Origin: DATBLE01 sp046734335
GTDB taxonomy: Bacteria; Actinomycetota; Thermoleophilia; Gaiellales; Gaiellaceae
Reading direction: 5' to 3'
Assembly (NCBI GenBank): GCA_046734335.1
Contig: JBKPRA010000064.1
Coordinates: 1 to 64,000, forward strand
Length of the DNA: 64,000 nt
Shown: positions 62,356 to 64,000 of the stretch, piece after piece
Layout: the number at the start of each line of letters is the position of its first letter
How positions within the stretch are numbered: the first letter of the stretch is position 1
Position numbers and translations under genes: made by a program
The notes under the pieces: model-generated
What the model was told of the DNA's origin: nothing
Seen by the model: the letters and a program-made list of their open reading frames with translations, nothing else
The model's database searches: none

Positions 62356-63171
62356 ATGCAGTCAGCGAGGAAGATCGCAGTAACGGGGGCGACTGGCAGG
62401 GTTGGCCGCCACGTCGTCGACGTGCTCGAGGACCGCGGTCACGACGTCGTTCCGATCTCGCGTTCGAGCGGGGTGGACGTGATCACGGGGGAGGGGCTTG
62501 CGGAGGCTCTCGCCGGGGTGGAGAGCATCGTCGATGCAGCTACGCAACCCGCCAACGATCTGGACGCGGCCACCGCGTTCTTCACCACCTCGACCCGCAA
62601 CCTGCAGGAGGTCGGCCAGGATGCCGGGGTACAGCGAATCGTGATGATCTCGATCGTCGGAGCCGACCGCTTCACGGGCAGCTTCCTGGCAGCGTCGGCC
62701 GAGCACGAGCGGGCGATGGCGACAGGGCCGATCCCGGTGCAGATCCTGCGCGCGACCCAGTTCCACGAGTTCGTTCCGCAGATGGTCGAGTGGGGCACGC
62801 AAGGCGACGTGGTCTACGTGCCGCGGATCCGTACCCAGCCCGTGGCGGCCAGGAGCGTCGCCGAGGCACTGACCGACCTGGCCACCGTCTCCGGGACCGA
62901 GCCGGCATCCGACGGCACTCCCATCCCCGAGATCGCCGGTCCGCGCGAGGAGAGGCTGGTCGACCTCGCGAGGCTGTTCGTGTCGCGGGGCGGCGAGCAG
63001 CTGCCGGTCGAGGAGGTGAGCGACCCGGCCGATCCGGACCACGGACTCCTCGAGAACGGCGCTCTTCTGCCCGCCCCGGATGCCACTCTCGCCGGCCCCT
63101 CGTTCGAGGAGTGGCTCGAGGCCGAACTCGCAGATGTCCCCCTTCGGGCCGGTCGTTCGTCGGGTGAGTGA
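62356..63171 (+). CDS. NmrA-like NAD(P)-binding protein
   Basis: This 271-residue atypical SDR has an N-terminal Rossmann motif TGATGRVGRHVVDVL near residues 10-24 and RIVMISIVGADRF near 94-106. QILRATQFHEFVPQ follows near 134, which is typical of NmrA/azoreductase-like or NAD(P)H-quinone sensor proteins. The YxxxK site is absent. It may reduce quinones or sense the NADP redox state. AAGGAG precedes the ATG. The next two genes, YciI-like and ECF sigma, may be in the same unit. Confidence 0.83.
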   Translation: MQSARKIAVTGATGRVGRHVVDVLEDRGHDVVPISRSSGVDVITGEGLAEALAGVESIVDAATQPANDLDAATAFFTTSTRNLQEVGQDAGVQRIVMISIVGADRFTGSFLAASAEHERAMATGPIPVQILRATQFHEFVPQMVEWGTQGDVVYVPRIRTQPVAARSVAEALTDLATVSGTEPASDGTPIPEIAGPREERLVDLARLFVSRGGEQLPVEEVSDPADPDHGLLENGALLPAPDATLAGPSFEEWLEAELADVPLRAGRSSGE

Positions 63172-63196
63172 AACCCTCGTACAAGGAGGAAAGGGA

Positions 63197-63541
63197 ATGA
63201 AGTACGCATTGCTGATCTACCCGGGAAGAACGGCGGAGGAGTACCTGCGGATGCCACAGGAGCAGCAGGAGGCGATCCGGGCCGAGTTCCTGGCACTGGC
63301 GGAGGAACCCGGCGTCCTCGGTACGGCTCGGCTAGAGCCGCCGGAGAGCTCGGCCGTCGTGCAGGTGGACGACGGCAAGGTGCTGACGACCGACGGACCG
63401 TTCGCCGACACCAAGGAGTTCCTCGGCGGCCTCTACCTGATCGAGGCGGACAACCTTGACATCGCCCTCGAGCGGGCCGCCCGGATTCCGACGGCCCGGA
63501 TGGGCGGTGCGATCGAGGTTCGCCCGGTGGTGGAGCAGTAG
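63197..63541 (+). CDS. YciI-like protein (DGPF domain)
   Basis: This 114-residue alpha-beta-barrel protein has MKYALLIYPGRTAEEY at the start and the DGPF motif TTDGPFADTKEFLGG near residues 64-78. Stand-alone DGPF proteins very often precede ECF sigma factors of the ECF42 type, and that is the arrangement here. AAGGAGG precedes the ATG. Function is unknown; a role in the sigma factor's response is inferred from conservation of the pair. Confidence 0.88.
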   Translation: MKYALLIYPGRTAEEYLRMPQEQQEAIRAEFLALAEEPGVLGTARLEPPESSAVVQVDDGKVLTTDGPFADTKEFLGGLYLIEADNLDIALERAARIPTARMGGAIEVRPVVEQ

Positions 63542-63543
63542 CG

Positions 63544-64000
63544 CTGCTCGAGCTGGAGCAGGTCTTCCGCGACGAGTGGGGCCGCGTCCTGGCCAACCTG
63601 ATCGGCTTCCTTGGCGACTTCGACCTCGCCGAGGAAGCCGCGCAGGAGGCGTTTGCGATCGCCGCCGAGCGCTGGCCGCGCACCGGCGAGCCGGAAAGTC
63701 CGGGCGCGTGGCTGACGACGACGGCGCGGAACCGTGCGATCGACCGGATCCGGCGCGACCGCACCCTCGCCGCGAAGACCCGCCTGCTCGAGCTGCCCGA
63801 GGCGGTGGAGGAGGAGATGGAGGAGCAGGCATTCCCGGACGAGCGGTTGGAGCTGATCTTCACCTGCTGCCACCCGGCGCTGGCGCTGGAGGGGCAGGTG
63901 GCGCTGACGCTGCGCACGCTCGGCGGGTTGACGACCGAGGAGATCGCGCGGGCTTTCCTCGTTCCTGCGGAGACGATGAAGCGGCGCCTGACACGGGCGA
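63544..64000 (+). CDS. ECF42-type RNA polymerase sigma factor, cut by the window end
   Basis: Region 2 is clear: EQVFRDEWGRVLANLIGFLG, DFDLAEEAAQEAFAIAAERW and GAWLTTTARNRAIDRIRRD. Region 4 begins at FTCCHPALALEGQVALTLRT with LTTEEIARAFLVPAETMKRR before the window ends. The long C-terminal TPR extension of ECF42 factors would follow outside. No ATG, GTG or TTG exists in frame near the start. CTG at 63544, 2 nt after the YciI stop, gives the expected LELEQVFRDEW N-terminus. Confidence 0.85.
   Translation, partial: MLELEQVFRDEWGRVLANLIGFLGDFDLAEEAAQEAFAIAAERWPRTGEPESPGAWLTTTARNRAIDRIRRDRTLAAKTRLLELPEAVEEEMEEQAFPDERLELIFTCCHPALALEGQVALTLRTLGGLTTEEIARAFLVPAETMKRRLTRA

Noticed and set aside
1..64000. 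Mobile elements, prophage or conjugative regions.
   Set aside because: No transposase, integrase, terminal repeats or phage structural genes were seen. The broken genes near 48 kb look like simple deletion or inversion.

Overview
The window reads as chromosome of a high-GC actinobacterium. Two F420-type oxidoreductases (LLM class and deazaflavin nitroreductase class), two-cysteine Ig-like repeats, a DUF1996 protein, many GTG/TTG starts, four-base start/stop overlaps and abundant leaderless genes with TANNNT -10 boxes point to Actinomycetota, most likely Thermoleophilia (Gaiellales/Solirubrobacterales-like). That placement is inference from gene content; no phylogeny was run. No rRNA, tRNA, CRISPR, prophage or insertion sequence was seen.

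0-11.6 kb is a plus-strand lipid/acyl-CoA degradation operon with a divergent SDR gene: two hotdog thioesterases, a secreted peptidase-like hydrolase, a pair of acyl-CoA dehydrogenases, SDRs, an acyl-CoA ligase, a quinone oxidoreductase, a haloalkane-dehalogenase-like hydrolase and a GlcD-type FAD oxidase. 11.7-14.2 kb is a large secreted RTX calcium-binding protein. 14.4-18.4 kb is a divergent acyl-CoA dehydrogenase / F420 oxidoreductase-SDR-phosphotransferase set. 19.4-23.3 kb is a branched-chain amino acid type ABC importer (K, M, H, F; no livG here). 23.4-28 kb holds a MarP-like periplasmic protease, a homocysteine methyltransferase/MTHFR fusion and the principal sigma factor, which has a terminator-like leader. 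28-38 kb is mixed: TetR/cupin/RidA, an acyltransferase, secreted proteins, a potassium channel, RDD, NfeD and PRC-barrel proteins, and a VOC dioxygenase.

38.1-46.4 kb is the most distinctive part, a compact general-stress (SigB/SigF-type) partner-switching island. It contains a SigF-like sigma factor, an RsbW kinase, three STAS antagonists, a large membrane PP2C phosphatase carrying its own HATPase, a degenerate HATPase, a MerR-HATPase fusion regulator, and small stress-type proteins (hydrophobic peptide, SAP/Rho-N-like protein, DUF6458-like protein, cysteine-rich small protein, thioredoxin fold without CXXC). Seven promoters matching or approximating GTTT-N15-17-GGGTA precede genes in this island and are not obvious elsewhere, so the sigma factor probably controls its own neighbourhood.

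46.4-54.2 kb holds a type II NADH dehydrogenase, a decayed MFS transporter joined to a decayed ECF41/SigJ-type sigma factor, a truncated DsrE-like gene, several small redox enzymes with long tail-to-tail overlaps, and a convergent ECF sigma / membrane anti-sigma pair. 54.3-64 kb holds a serine beta-lactamase-like hydrolase, a Fur-family regulator with the cbiMNQO cobalt/nickel ECF importer, a MOSC-ferredoxin reductase fusion, an ArsR-DUF1801-SRPBCC operon, an NmrA-like protein, and a YciI/ECF sigma pair running off the end.

Two translation-start modes are visible. Many first genes are leaderless, with TANNNT 5-9 nt before the start codon. Others have strong AAGGAG sites. Downstream operon genes mostly start inside the previous stop codon (ATGA, GTGA, TTGA, probably CTGA). 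Convergent gene ends often carry perfect hairpins without a T-tract.
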